Source: Limnohabitans radicicola (GTDB lineage Bacteria; Pseudomonadota; Gammaproteobacteria; Burkholderiales; Burkholderiaceae_C). From it: a stretch of DNA of 64,000 bases. The position numbers were made by a program, and so were the translations under genes. How positions within the stretch are numbered: position 1 is the stretch's first letter; each line of letters opens with the position of its first letter. Of this stretch, positions 57,140 to 64,000 are shown piece after piece. The stretch is taken from NCBI RefSeq assembly GCF_014837235.1, contig NZ_JACYFT010000001.1, forward strand, positions 1,501,688 through 1,565,687. The letters are read 5' to 3'. Below the pieces are notes generated by a model. The model was not told where the DNA came from, made no database searches, and saw nothing but the letters and a program-made list of their open reading frames with translations.

Positions 57140-57970
57140 TCAATTCACCAGCTTGCTTTGCAGTAGTGCAACGACCCTGCTCAACTCAGGCGCTTGAAGC
57201 TGGTTTTTTTGAATGAAGGATCGCCATTGCTTGATCTTTTGTGCGTCTTCACCAAAGGCAGAAGACAAACCCACCGGGGCTGATGCTGGCAAGGTCGTTT
57301 GACGACGCTGAAATGTTGCTGCAACGGCGGCTTTCAGCAGCGCTGAGTCAAAGTCCTGGGTGCTGAGCATGACCCACAAGTCGAAGTAGTCCTTGAGCCG
57401 GGTGTTGGCCATGCCCAGTGACACGATGGCCTCGAACTTTTCGGCCACCACGGTGTAACGCGGGTAGGTCCTGATGCGTGGTGCGGGCAACCCTTCGAGC
57501 ATCACCGGGTAGTCTTCCAACTCTGGCGCAGGCGTGACCGCATCGCCGTAGCCAATGTCGATTTGCACCGGGCAGCGTGCGCCATCCAGATGGCCAATCA
57601 GTGTGACCCGCAAGCCCGAGTAGTTGGCCTCCTTGCGTATTTCGGCCACGCGGATGCTGTTGGCATCAAACACCACCCCGTCATCGCATGTGATGCCGCA
57701 AATTTCCTGAAAGGTTTGGTGCACCAAGGGTTCTTCAGCAAGGCCAAAGCCCAGCAAGTCGATGTCGCGGGTGGGGCGGTGGGGCACATCGAACCACACA
57801 TCAAAAAGCAGCGCGCCCTTGAGCAGAAACTGATCTTTGCTGGGGGAGGTGCTCAGCCGGTAGAGCAGCCGCTCCAGACCGTAGCGCGTGAGCACCAGCG
57901 AAAAATCCAGCTTGTCGGCCTTGGCCTTGTTGAGCAGCCGAGCCCTGACCGATGCTGCCGTGTTGTTCAT
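57140..57970 (-). CDS. abiEii: AbiEii/AbiGii-family nucleotidyltransferase toxin
   Basis: The 276-residue protein from the ATG at 57970 has the nucleotidyltransferase motif LLKGALLFDVWFDVPHRPTRDIDLLG near residues 52-80, where Gly-x-x-Leu and Asp-x-Asp form the active centre. The toxins of type IV AbiE systems modify nucleotides or tRNAs and stop growth, often aborting phage infection. It is coupled to the AbiEi antitoxin gene by a 4-nt overlap. The RLKDYFDLWVML segment near 205 is a family landmark. Confidence 0.92.
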   Translation of the reverse strand: MNNTAASVRARLLNKAKADKLDFSLVLTRYGLERLLYRLSTSPSKDQFLLKGALLFDVWFDVPHRPTRDIDLLGFGLAEEPLVHQTFQEICGITCDDGVVFDANSIRVAEIRKEANYSGLRVTLIGHLDGARCPVQIDIGYGDAVTPAPELEDYPVMLEGLPAPRIRTYPRYTVVAEKFEAIVSLGMANTRLKDYFDLWVMLSTQDFDSALLKAAVAATFQRRQTTLPASAPVGLSSAFGEDAQKIKQWRSFIQKNQLQAPELSRVVALLQSKLVN

Positions 57971-58557
57971 GCGCTCAGCCCTTCCAGATAGGGACGCATC
58001 ACGTTGTGCACGCGGCAGATTTGCCCAAAGTGCCATAGCTCGTCCATCGTGACCCGCTTGGCGTGCCACGCTTCTTTCAGCGCTTCCAGTGCCACATCCA
58101 AACCAATCTTGTTGCGGTACTTGAAACAGTCGGCAATGGTTTTGGCCACGCTCGTGACACGGACTGGGATGCCTTCAATGTGGTGAACCTCAACGCCTTC
58201 GGTCAGGGCTGCACCACTGAATCGGACAGTGCGTACCGGCGGGTAGTCGGGTTGGGGCGCGCGGGCTTTGTTTCCCACGGCGATCCAGATTTCAAAAGGC
58301 GCCTGTGTGGTCAGTCCGTGAAAGGCCAGGGCGGACAGCAGGCACACCTGAACCTGCGGGTATTTGCTGGCGATTTCGGCCAAGCTCGCAAATTCAGTGG
58401 CTTGGCGTTGTGGCAGCGCGTACAAGCCGCGTGCCACTTTTTGGAGCAAACCTTTTCGGGCGAGTTGCGCCAGATATTGGCGCGAACGACCATGCGCTAG
58501 CGCGTCGCTGGGGCGCAGCAGCGCTTTGCTGGTGGAGTCTGAGGTGGGCATGATCAT
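57967..58557 (-). CDS. abiEi: AbiEi-family antitoxin and autorepressor
   Basis: The 196-residue protein has a winged helix at the N-terminus (RPSDALAHGRSRQYLAQLAR, KGLLQKVARGLYALP) and the AbiEi C-terminal domain. It counteracts the toxin through its C-terminal part and represses its own promoter. The ATG at 58557 sits right after a -10-like AATAAT, so a leaderless start is suggested. Longer frame starts at 58566 and 58599 (GTG) lie inside the likely promoter. The stop overlaps the toxin start (ATGA). Confidence 0.9.
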   Translation of the reverse strand: MIMPTSDSTSKALLRPSDALAHGRSRQYLAQLARKGLLQKVARGLYALPQRQATEFASLAEIASKYPQVQVCLLSALAFHGLTTQAPFEIWIAVGNKARAPQPDYPPVRTVRFSGAALTEGVEVHHIEGIPVRVTSVAKTIADCFKYRNKIGLDVALEALKEAWHAKRVTMDELWHFGQICRVHNVMRPYLEGLSA

Positions 58558-58577
58558 GCCAAGCATTATTTCATAAT

Positions 58578-58603
58578 GTCGGTAGTTTTCAATAAACACC
58601 GAC
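58578..58603 (-). promoter_or_regulatory. AbiEi operator-like inverted repeat over the abiE promoter
   Basis: On the minus strand, GTCGGT and ACCGAC flank 14 bases. The repeat covers TTGAAA (58587-58592), a possible -35 box, and most of the spacer. A possible -10 box AATAAT (58565-58570) follows after 16 bp. AbiEi antitoxins are known to repress by binding inverted repeats over their promoter. Confidence 0.6.
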
Positions 58604-58706
58604 GATATGGGATAATTTGGATGGCGAACTCATCCGCGATGCATGGCACTGCATCGACAGTGTGGGGTTTCTTTTTGTCAACGCTGTCGACAAAATTTCG
58701 CGGGCG

Positions 58707-59951
58707 TTAACCCTCTGCCAACCCTTGCACCCATCCGATTTGCCTCGGCAAACAACGCGTTTCCAGATCGTAGTGCTCCACCGCAAACGCTCGCGCAGCA
58801 GCCCCCAGCCGCGCGCGCTCTGCCGGGTTTTCGCACAGCGCAAGCACCTGTTGCACCAGCGCTGCCGGGTCAAAAAAGTCGACCAGTTGCCCCGTCTCGC
58901 CGTGGCGGATGGCTTCGCGTACCGGGGCGGTGTCGCTGGCCACGATGGCGCAGCCTGCGCTCATGGCTTCGAGCAGGCTCCAGCTGAGCACAAAGGGGTA
59001 GGTCAGATACACATGCACGGTGGACACCTGCAGCACGCGCAGGTAGTCGGCATAGGGCACCTTGCCGACAAAGTGCACGCGTGACAGGTCCAGCTCGCCC
59101 TTGACTTCGTTCAGGAATATCTCGCGCCAGGTTTGGGCTTGGCCGCTCGGGCCTGCGGGCGGCGCGGCGCCGTAGCTGACCTCGTTGCCACCGATGATGA
59201 CCACGCGGGCCTTGGGCCGCGCTTTTTGCAGCGCAGGCAGTGCCCGCATGAACTGGTGGTAACCCCGGTAGGGCTCCAGGTTGCGGTTGACGAAGGTGAT
59301 GACTTCGTCGTCCTGGTCCAGTTGCAGCACGCCATTCGCGGTTTGCAAGCGGATGTGCGCCTTGGGGTCAGGGCAGACCAGATCGGTGCGGATGCCGTCG
59401 TGGATGACCGTGATGCGCGAGGCAAAGGGTTCAGGAAAGGTTGAGGCCTGCCAGTGCGTGGGCGCGATGCCCGCCTGCGCACGTGGAAAGTGCAGCTCGT
59501 AGTTGGCGTTTTTCATTTGCAGGCGGCAACCCACATCGGGGTCTGCGCCGGGGAACTCGGGGTCAAAGCCCACGTCGGCCCCCTGGGCCTGGTAGAAAAA
59601 CTCGCAATAGATGCCGATGCGCGCCGTGGGCCAGACCTGCGACAAAAACAGGCTCTCACCCCAGGCGGGGTGGGCCACGATCACGTCGGGTGTGAAGCCG
59701 TCCTGCTGGAGCTGACGGGCGGCGCGGTAGGCCGCTTCGGCCCGGATGGTCTTGATTTCGAGGTCGCTCACCCAACGGTGGGTGCCTTGCCCAGGGCGGC
59801 CCTGGGGCTGGTAGCGCGCCAGCTGCACGCCGGGCAGGCTTGGGCAGGCGTTGATGTGCAGCGCCACCACACGGTGGCCGTGCCGCGCCAGGGCGGGGGC
59901 CAGATGCTTGAACTGGCCGGGAAAATTCTGGTGGACGAAAAGGATGTTCAT
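58707..59951 (-). CDS. Glycosyltransferase family 4 protein
   Basis: The 414-residue protein has the GT-B fold. It begins MNILFVHQNFPGQFKHLAPAL, and the second domain contains FVNRNLEPYRGYHQFMRAL and VIIGGNEVSYG. The C-terminal SWSLLEAMSAGCAIVASDT is the EX7E-like motif that binds the sugar nucleotide. It probably adds a sugar to a surface polysaccharide or lipid. No other polysaccharide genes are nearby, so the acceptor is unknown. Confidence 0.9.
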   Translation of the reverse strand: MNILFVHQNFPGQFKHLAPALARHGHRVVALHINACPSLPGVQLARYQPQGRPGQGTHRWVSDLEIKTIRAEAAYRAARQLQQDGFTPDVIVAHPAWGESLFLSQVWPTARIGIYCEFFYQAQGADVGFDPEFPGADPDVGCRLQMKNANYELHFPRAQAGIAPTHWQASTFPEPFASRITVIHDGIRTDLVCPDPKAHIRLQTANGVLQLDQDDEVITFVNRNLEPYRGYHQFMRALPALQKARPKARVVIIGGNEVSYGAAPPAGPSGQAQTWREIFLNEVKGELDLSRVHFVGKVPYADYLRVLQVSTVHVYLTYPFVLSWSLLEAMSAGCAIVASDTAPVREAIRHGETGQLVDFFDPAALVQQVLALCENPAERARLGAAARAFAVEHYDLETRCLPRQIGWVQGLAEG

Positions 59952-60087
59952 GGTGCTCGAATCCGGGTTGAATCATCGCATGCCTGGCGGCCTGCGGGCG
60001 CGGTGTCAGGATGGCGTTTTTCGGCCCCGTTAAGATGGCTGTTGAATCCCCTTATTCCGATCTTTATCCCGTTTTGAAGGAACGAAC

Positions 60088-60936
60088 ATGAGCATCCAGA
60101 CCGTAGGCATCATTGGCGCAGGCACCATGGGCAATGGCATCGCACAGGCGTGCGCTGTTTCGGGCATCCAAGTGGTGATGGTCGACATCTCGGACGCGGC
60201 CGTGGCCAAGGGTGTGGCCACCGTGGCGGGCAGCCTGGACCGCCTGGTCAAGAAGGAAAAGATCAGCGAAGCCGACAAGGCCGCTGCGCTGGGCCGCATC
60301 AAGGGCAGCTCCAGCTATGACGACCTTCAGGGGGCCCAGCTGGTCATCGAAGCCGCCACCGAAAACCATGAACTCAAGGTCAAGATCCTCAAGCAGCTCG
60401 ACGGCATGCTGGCTCCCAACGTGCTGATCGCGTCCAATACCTCGTCGATCTCGATCACGCAACTGGCCGCCGCCACGCAGCGTGCTGACCGTTTCATCGG
60501 CATGCACTTCTTCAACCCCGTGCCGATGATGGCGCTGGTCGAAATCATCCGTGGTCTGCAGACCAGCGACGCCACCCACGACGCGGTGCACGAGCTGGCG
60601 CTGGCGCTGGGCAAGACGCCCATCACCGTCAAGAACGCCCCCGGCTTTGTGGTCAACCGCATCCTGGTGCCCATGATTAACGAAGCCTTCTTCGTGCTGG
60701 GCGAAGGTCTGGCCGAAGCCGAAGCCATTGACGCGGGCATGAAGCTCGGCTGCAACCAGCCGATTGGCCCGCTGGCGCTGGCCGACATGATCGGGCTGGA
60801 CGTGTGCCTGGCCGTGATGGAGGTCTACCTCAAGGAGTTCGGCGACAGCAAATACCGCCCTAGCCCCTTGCTCAAAGAAATGGTCGCCGCAGGCCGCTTG
60901 GGCCGCAAGACCGGGCAGGGCGTTTACAAGTACTGA
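60088..60936 (+). CDS. 3-hydroxybutyryl-CoA dehydrogenase
   Basis: A 282-residue NAD-dependent dehydrogenase. The Rossmann motif GIIGAGTMGNGIAQACAVSG is at the N-terminus, and HFFNPVPMMALVEII near residue 140 with VKNAPGFVVNRILVPM near residue 190 holds the catalytic His-Glu pair and substrate site. It converts acetoacetyl-CoA and 3-hydroxybutyryl-CoA. It serves fatty acid or polyhydroxybutyrate turnover. An enoyl-CoA hydratase-type gene follows. Confidence 0.95.
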   Translation: MSIQTVGIIGAGTMGNGIAQACAVSGIQVVMVDISDAAVAKGVATVAGSLDRLVKKEKISEADKAAALGRIKGSSSYDDLQGAQLVIEAATENHELKVKILKQLDGMLAPNVLIASNTSSISITQLAAATQRADRFIGMHFFNPVPMMALVEIIRGLQTSDATHDAVHELALALGKTPITVKNAPGFVVNRILVPMINEAFFVLGEGLAEAEAIDAGMKLGCNQPIGPLALADMIGLDVCLAVMEVYLKEFGDSKYRPSPLLKEMVAAGRLGRKTGQGVYKY

Positions 60937-60980
60937 ACTGTCGCGTCGGTGAATGTGGTGTGGGCGGTTGACGGCCTACC

Positions 60981-61796
60981 ATGCCATGCATGAATACCAC
61001 GCACCACCCCGAAGGCCAGATCGACTGCACCGTGCAAGGTGCAGTCCTGCAGATTTGCATCAACCGCCCGGCCAAGCGCAACGGCTTCACGCCCAAGATG
61101 TACCGCGAGCTGGGCGAGGCCTACACCCGGCTTGACGACGACCCCGCCCTGCGCGTGGGTGTGCTGTGCGCAGCGGGTGACCATTTCACGGCCGGGCTGG
61201 ACTTGCCCACCATCGCACCGCTCATGAAGCGCGGCGAAAAAGCCGTGCCCTTGGGTCTGGTGGACCCGCTCAACCTGGGCATGGAAGGCTACCGGCGACG
61301 CACCAAACCCATGGTGGTGGCGGTGCAGGGCATCACCTACACGCTGGGCATTGAGCTCATGCTGGCCGCCGACATCGTGGTCGCGGCCGACGACTGCCGG
61401 TTCTCGCAGCTGGAGGTGCAGCGCGGCATCATGGCCACGGGCGGTGCCACGCTGCGCATGGCCGAGCGCGCGGGCATGGGCAACGCGCTTTTGCATTTGC
61501 TGACGGCCGACGTGTTTGACAGTGCAGAAGCCTTGCGCCTGCACTTTGTGCAAAAGGTGGTGCCCGCAGCAGGTTTGTTGGCCGAGGCCATGCGCATTGC
61601 CGAGATGATTGCCGCGCAAGCACCGCTGGCCGTGGTGGCCACACGCCAGAACGTGCTCAAGGGTGTGGAGCAAGGTCCCCTGGTGGCCATGCACGACTTC
61701 ATTGCCGTTCAGAAAACGCTGTCCAACAGCGAAGACGCTGCCGAAGGCGTGCGCTCCTTTGTCGAAAAGCGTCCGGCCCGCTTCACCGGCCAGTGA
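60981..61796 (+). CDS. Enoyl-CoA hydratase/isomerase-family (crotonase) protein
   Basis: The 271-residue protein has the crotonase fold. The oxyanion-hole regions are AAGDHFTAGLDLPT near residue 62 and ALGIELMLAADI-like GITYTLGIELMLAADIV near 115. The catalytic glutamates of typical hydratases are not clearly placed, so isomerase or another crotonase activity is possible. It lies 45 bp after the dehydrogenase gene. The start could be 60981 or 60990; no clear ribosome site favours either. Confidence 0.9.
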   Translation: MPCMNTTHHPEGQIDCTVQGAVLQICINRPAKRNGFTPKMYRELGEAYTRLDDDPALRVGVLCAAGDHFTAGLDLPTIAPLMKRGEKAVPLGLVDPLNLGMEGYRRRTKPMVVAVQGITYTLGIELMLAADIVVAADDCRFSQLEVQRGIMATGGATLRMAERAGMGNALLHLLTADVFDSAEALRLHFVQKVVPAAGLLAEAMRIAEMIAAQAPLAVVATRQNVLKGVEQGPLVAMHDFIAVQKTLSNSEDAAEGVRSFVEKRPARFTGQ

Positions 61797-61833
61797 TCCT
61801 CAAAAGATGACGAGCTCAGCGTGATCCTGCTGT

Positions 61834-61853
61834 GTCTTGATGCGCATCAAGAC
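61834..61853 (+). promoter_or_regulatory. Perfect FNR/ANR-type binding site
   Basis: GTCTTGATGCGCATCAAGAC is a perfect 20-bp dyad whose core TTGAT-GCGC-ATCAA (61837-61850) equals the consensus for FNR, ANR and DNR regulators. Its centre (61843.5) is 90 bp upstream of the ATG at 61934. A -41.5 type of placement would put the transcription start near 61885. Confidence 0.85.
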
Positions 61854-61933
61854 CGGGACCGCCTGGGCAGTGCAAGCTTGGGCTCAGACACATCGTGGAT
61901 GATGTGCCCATCACAAGACCCCCAGGAGACTTC

Positions 61934-62701
61934 ATGAGGCTGGCCCTGCTGTCAGACCTGCACGCCAATCGGCAAGCGCTCAGCGCCTGTCTGGCCCACG
62001 CCCGGACGCAGGGCGTGGACTGCCATGCCTTTCTGGGTGATCTGGTGGGCTATGGTGCCGACCCGGTCTGGGTGATGGAGCAGGTGATGGCTTTGCAGGC
62101 GCAAGGGGCGCTGGTGATCCAGGGCAACCACGACGCCATGGCGGTCACGCCCCCACAAGGCGAGGTGTCGATGGGTTCAAGCACCGCCGACTGGACCCAC
62201 CGCCAGCTGGGGGCTGACCACCGCCGATTTCTGGCCGACTTGCCATTGACCGCATCGCTGGAGCACCTCTTGCTGGTGCACGCCAGCGCCGACAAGCCTG
62301 AGACCTGGCGCTATGTGGACAGCGAGCGTGCAGCCTCGGTTTGCCTGGATGCGGCCCGCAGCCGGGGCACGGTGGCAGGGGTGGTTCAAAACCACATCCT
62401 GGTGGGCCATGTGCACCACCAGACTTTGTATTACCAGGGCGCTGGCCGCGACCTGATGCCCTTTAAACCCACCGTGGGTGTGGGTGTGCCTGTGCCGCGC
62501 CTGCGGGCTTGCGTGGCCACCGTGGGCTCGGTCGGGCAGCCGCGCGACGGCGATCCACGGGCCATGTACGCCGTGTACGACCTGGCCGCCGGGCGCTTGA
62601 CTTTTCACCGGGTGGCCTATGACCACGCAGCGGCGGCGGCAGCCATCCGGCAGGCGGGTTTGCCTGAGTTTTTTGCCCAACGCTTGGAGACTGGACGTTG
62701 A
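61934..62701 (+). CDS. Metallophosphoesterase (calcineurin-like phosphatase)
   Basis: The start at 61934 follows an AGGAG site and gives 255 residues. The metal motifs are clear: LLSDLHANR (D-x-H) at the N-terminus, LGDLVGYGADP (GDxxG), IQGNHDAM (GNHD) near residue 60, and LVGHVHHQT (GHxH) near residue 160. This is the set of YfcE/MJ0936-type enzymes and of protein phosphatases. The kinase-USP gene starts on its stop codon (TTGA overlap), so a kinase/phosphatase pair is suggested. It sits behind an FNR-type site. Confidence 0.92.
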   Translation: MRLALLSDLHANRQALSACLAHARTQGVDCHAFLGDLVGYGADPVWVMEQVMALQAQGALVIQGNHDAMAVTPPQGEVSMGSSTADWTHRQLGADHRRFLADLPLTASLEHLLLVHASADKPETWRYVDSERAASVCLDAARSRGTVAGVVQNHILVGHVHHQTLYYQGAGRDLMPFKPTVGVGVPVPRLRACVATVGSVGQPRDGDPRAMYAVYDLAAGRLTFHRVAYDHAAAAAAIRQAGLPEFFAQRLETGR

Positions 62702-64000
62702 AACTGCTGGACCCTGGCGCGCTGATCGACGGCTTTGAAATCGAGGAATGCCTGCACGCAGGCGGCATGGCGCACATCTACAAGGTGCGATACGCACCGG
62801 GTGCCGATGGCACACGCCGCGAGGCCGAGTTCCCGATGGCGATGAAAATCCCGCGCATGACGGCGGGTGACGGGGCTGAGAACATCGTGAGCTTCGAGGT
62901 CGAGCACCAGATCATGCCTGCGCTGACGGGCCCGCATGTGCCGCGCTTTGTGGCGGCGGGTGACCTGTCGCGCACCCCGTACCTGGTGATGGAGTACGTG
63001 CAGGGCCAGACCCTGGACCATTGGCTTGACAGGCCTGAGCCTTTGAGCCCGCAGGAGATGGCGCGTCTGGGCGCAGCGGTCGCCAAGGCCGCGCACAGCC
63101 TGCATCGGCAAAACGTGTGTCACCTGGACCTCAAGCCTGCCAACGTGCTGATCCGACCCGATGGCTCGGCACTGCTGCTGGACTTCGGTTTGTCGTGCCA
63201 CGCCCACTACCCCGACCTGCTGGCCGAAGCCCTGCGCAAGGCGGTGGGCTCACCGATCTGGATCGCGCCCGAACAGGTGGTGGGGGTGCGTGGCGACCCG
63301 CGCAGTGATGTGTTTGCCATCGGCGTGATGCTGTACCAGCTGGCCACGGGCGAGACGCCGTTTGGCGAACCTGCCACGGCCGCAGGCATGCGACAGCGCT
63401 TGTGGATGGACCCGGTGCCGCCGCGCCAGCGCCGTCCCGATCTGCCCGAGTGGCTGCAGGAGGTCATCCTGCGATGCCTGGAGCCTGTGGCCGCGCAGCG
63501 TTACCCGTCGGCGGCGCATTTGGCGTTTGACCTGACGCACCCCGACGACGTTCGCGTCACCGACCGGGGCCGCCGCACCGAAGGCACTGGTTTTTGGGTT
63601 CACTTCAAGCGCTGGTTGCGTGCGGCAGGCATGCAGTACCAGCCCAGTCCGCTGCCTTCGCAGCAAATCGAGCAGGTGCCCATCGTCATGGTGGCAGTGC
63701 CCTATAAGGACGTGAGCGATGCCACGCTGTACTCCCTGCGCGAAGCGGTGGCGCGTTCGCTGGGCATCCGCCCCGGGGCGCGGTTGGCGTGCGTCACCGT
63801 CATCTCGCCCGGCGACACCAACGCCACCGACAACGCGCTAAGTGAGACGACCGTGCACCGCTGGCACCTCACGCGTTTGCAGCAGTGGGCGCAGCCACTC
63901 GACCTGGCGGACCACCAGACGTCTTTTCATGTGCTCGAAGCAGGCGATGTGGCCGATGCCATCGTCAAGTACGCCGGAGGCAACGCGGTCAGCATGATCA
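62698..64000 (+). CDS. Ser/Thr protein kinase fused to a universal stress protein domain (partial)
   Basis: The frame starts with TTG at 62698 (KLLDPGALIDGFEIEECLHA) and is open to the end of the window, 434 codons. The kinase motifs are a Gly-rich loop (GGMAHIYK), the ATP lysine in MAMKIPR, HLDLKPANV, LDFGLS and IAPEQV, then FAIGVMLYQLATGETPFG. In HLDLKPAN the usual Arg of HRD is Leu, so it is a non-RD kinase. From about residue 325, VMVAVPYKDVSDATLYSLRE starts a USP-type domain. The pairing with a phosphatase gene and an upstream FNR site suggests a regulatory role in low oxygen. Confidence 0.93.
   Translation, partial: MKLLDPGALIDGFEIEECLHAGGMAHIYKVRYAPGADGTRREAEFPMAMKIPRMTAGDGAENIVSFEVEHQIMPALTGPHVPRFVAAGDLSRTPYLVMEYVQGQTLDHWLDRPEPLSPQEMARLGAAVAKAAHSLHRQNVCHLDLKPANVLIRPDGSALLLDFGLSCHAHYPDLLAEALRKAVGSPIWIAPEQVVGVRGDPRSDVFAIGVMLYQLATGETPFGEPATAAGMRQRLWMDPVPPRQRRPDLPEWLQEVILRCLEPVAAQRYPSAAHLAFDLTHPDDVRVTDRGRRTEGTGFWVHFKRWLRAAGMQYQPSPLPSQQIEQVPIVMVAVPYKDVSDATLYSLREAVARSLGIRPGARLACVTVISPGDTNATDNALSETTVHRWHLTRLQQWAQPLDLADHQTSFHVLEAGDVADAIVKYAGGNAVSMI

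Noticed and set aside
1..64000. CRISPR arrays, tRNA, rRNA or transposase genes
   Set aside because: No regularly spaced repeats, no tRNA-like or rRNA-like stretches and no transposase or integrase motifs were seen.

Overview
The window is GC-rich, gene-dense chromosomal DNA from a beta-proteobacterium, most likely a member of the Comamonadaceae (Limnohabitans/Polaromonas/Rhodoferax-like). This rests on familiar Burkholderiales gene neighbourhoods (tsaB-rimI-udg; uvrA-MFS-ssb; hpf-ptsN-hprK; fur/bamE-dapB; leuS-lptE-holA-proA), a Bug-type tricarboxylate binding protein, a general porin of the comamonad type and a GC-rich palindromic intergenic element. It is an inference from gene order and protein style, not from a database search. 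No rRNA, tRNA, CRISPR array, prophage or transposase gene was seen.

Layout: 1-10 kb holds a partial dacB, two EamA exporters, tsaB-rimI-udg, pyrF, two tandem glutathione S-transferases (the second broken by an in-frame TGA), an acyl-CoA ligase with a serine beta-lactamase-like esterase, and a MerR-thioesterase pair. 10-20 kb holds a CYTH triphosphatase, uvrA, an MFS exporter, ssb, a DUF3422 membrane protein, an orphan ModA-like binding protein, a porin and a LysR regulator. 20-26 kb is a tricarballylate-type catabolic locus (LysR, tcuA, tcuB, Bug/TctC protein) followed by mnmA. 26-31 kb carries a lytic transglycosylase followed tightly by an MBOAT O-acyltransferase and two SGNH proteins, a candidate envelope O-acetylation operon. 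31-39 kb holds TauE/SafE, Nudix, pntAB, fadD, mtnN and corA. 39-54 kb is mostly housekeeping: hpf-ptsN-hprK, fur, bamE, dapB, exbBD, leuS, lptE, holA, proA, gshA, kup and psd. 54-64 kb is more accessory: an XRE-2TM protein with a NodIJ-like ABC exporter, an AbiE toxin-antitoxin pair, a glycosyltransferase, two fatty-acid-type enzymes, and a metallophosphoesterase/protein kinase-USP operon behind a perfect FNR-type site.

The most unusual signals are: (1) a dispersed palindromic element present three times between 38.0 and 45.9 kb, with a nearly invariant loop but different, self-complementary stems at each site, one copy lying in frame inside leuS; (2) the kinase-USP/phosphatase pair behind a textbook TTGAT-N4-ATCAA site; (3) the lytic transglycosylase-MBOAT-SGNH-SGNH operon; (4) AbiE with an inverted-repeat operator over a likely leaderless promoter; and (5) the single-codon lesion in the second GST gene.
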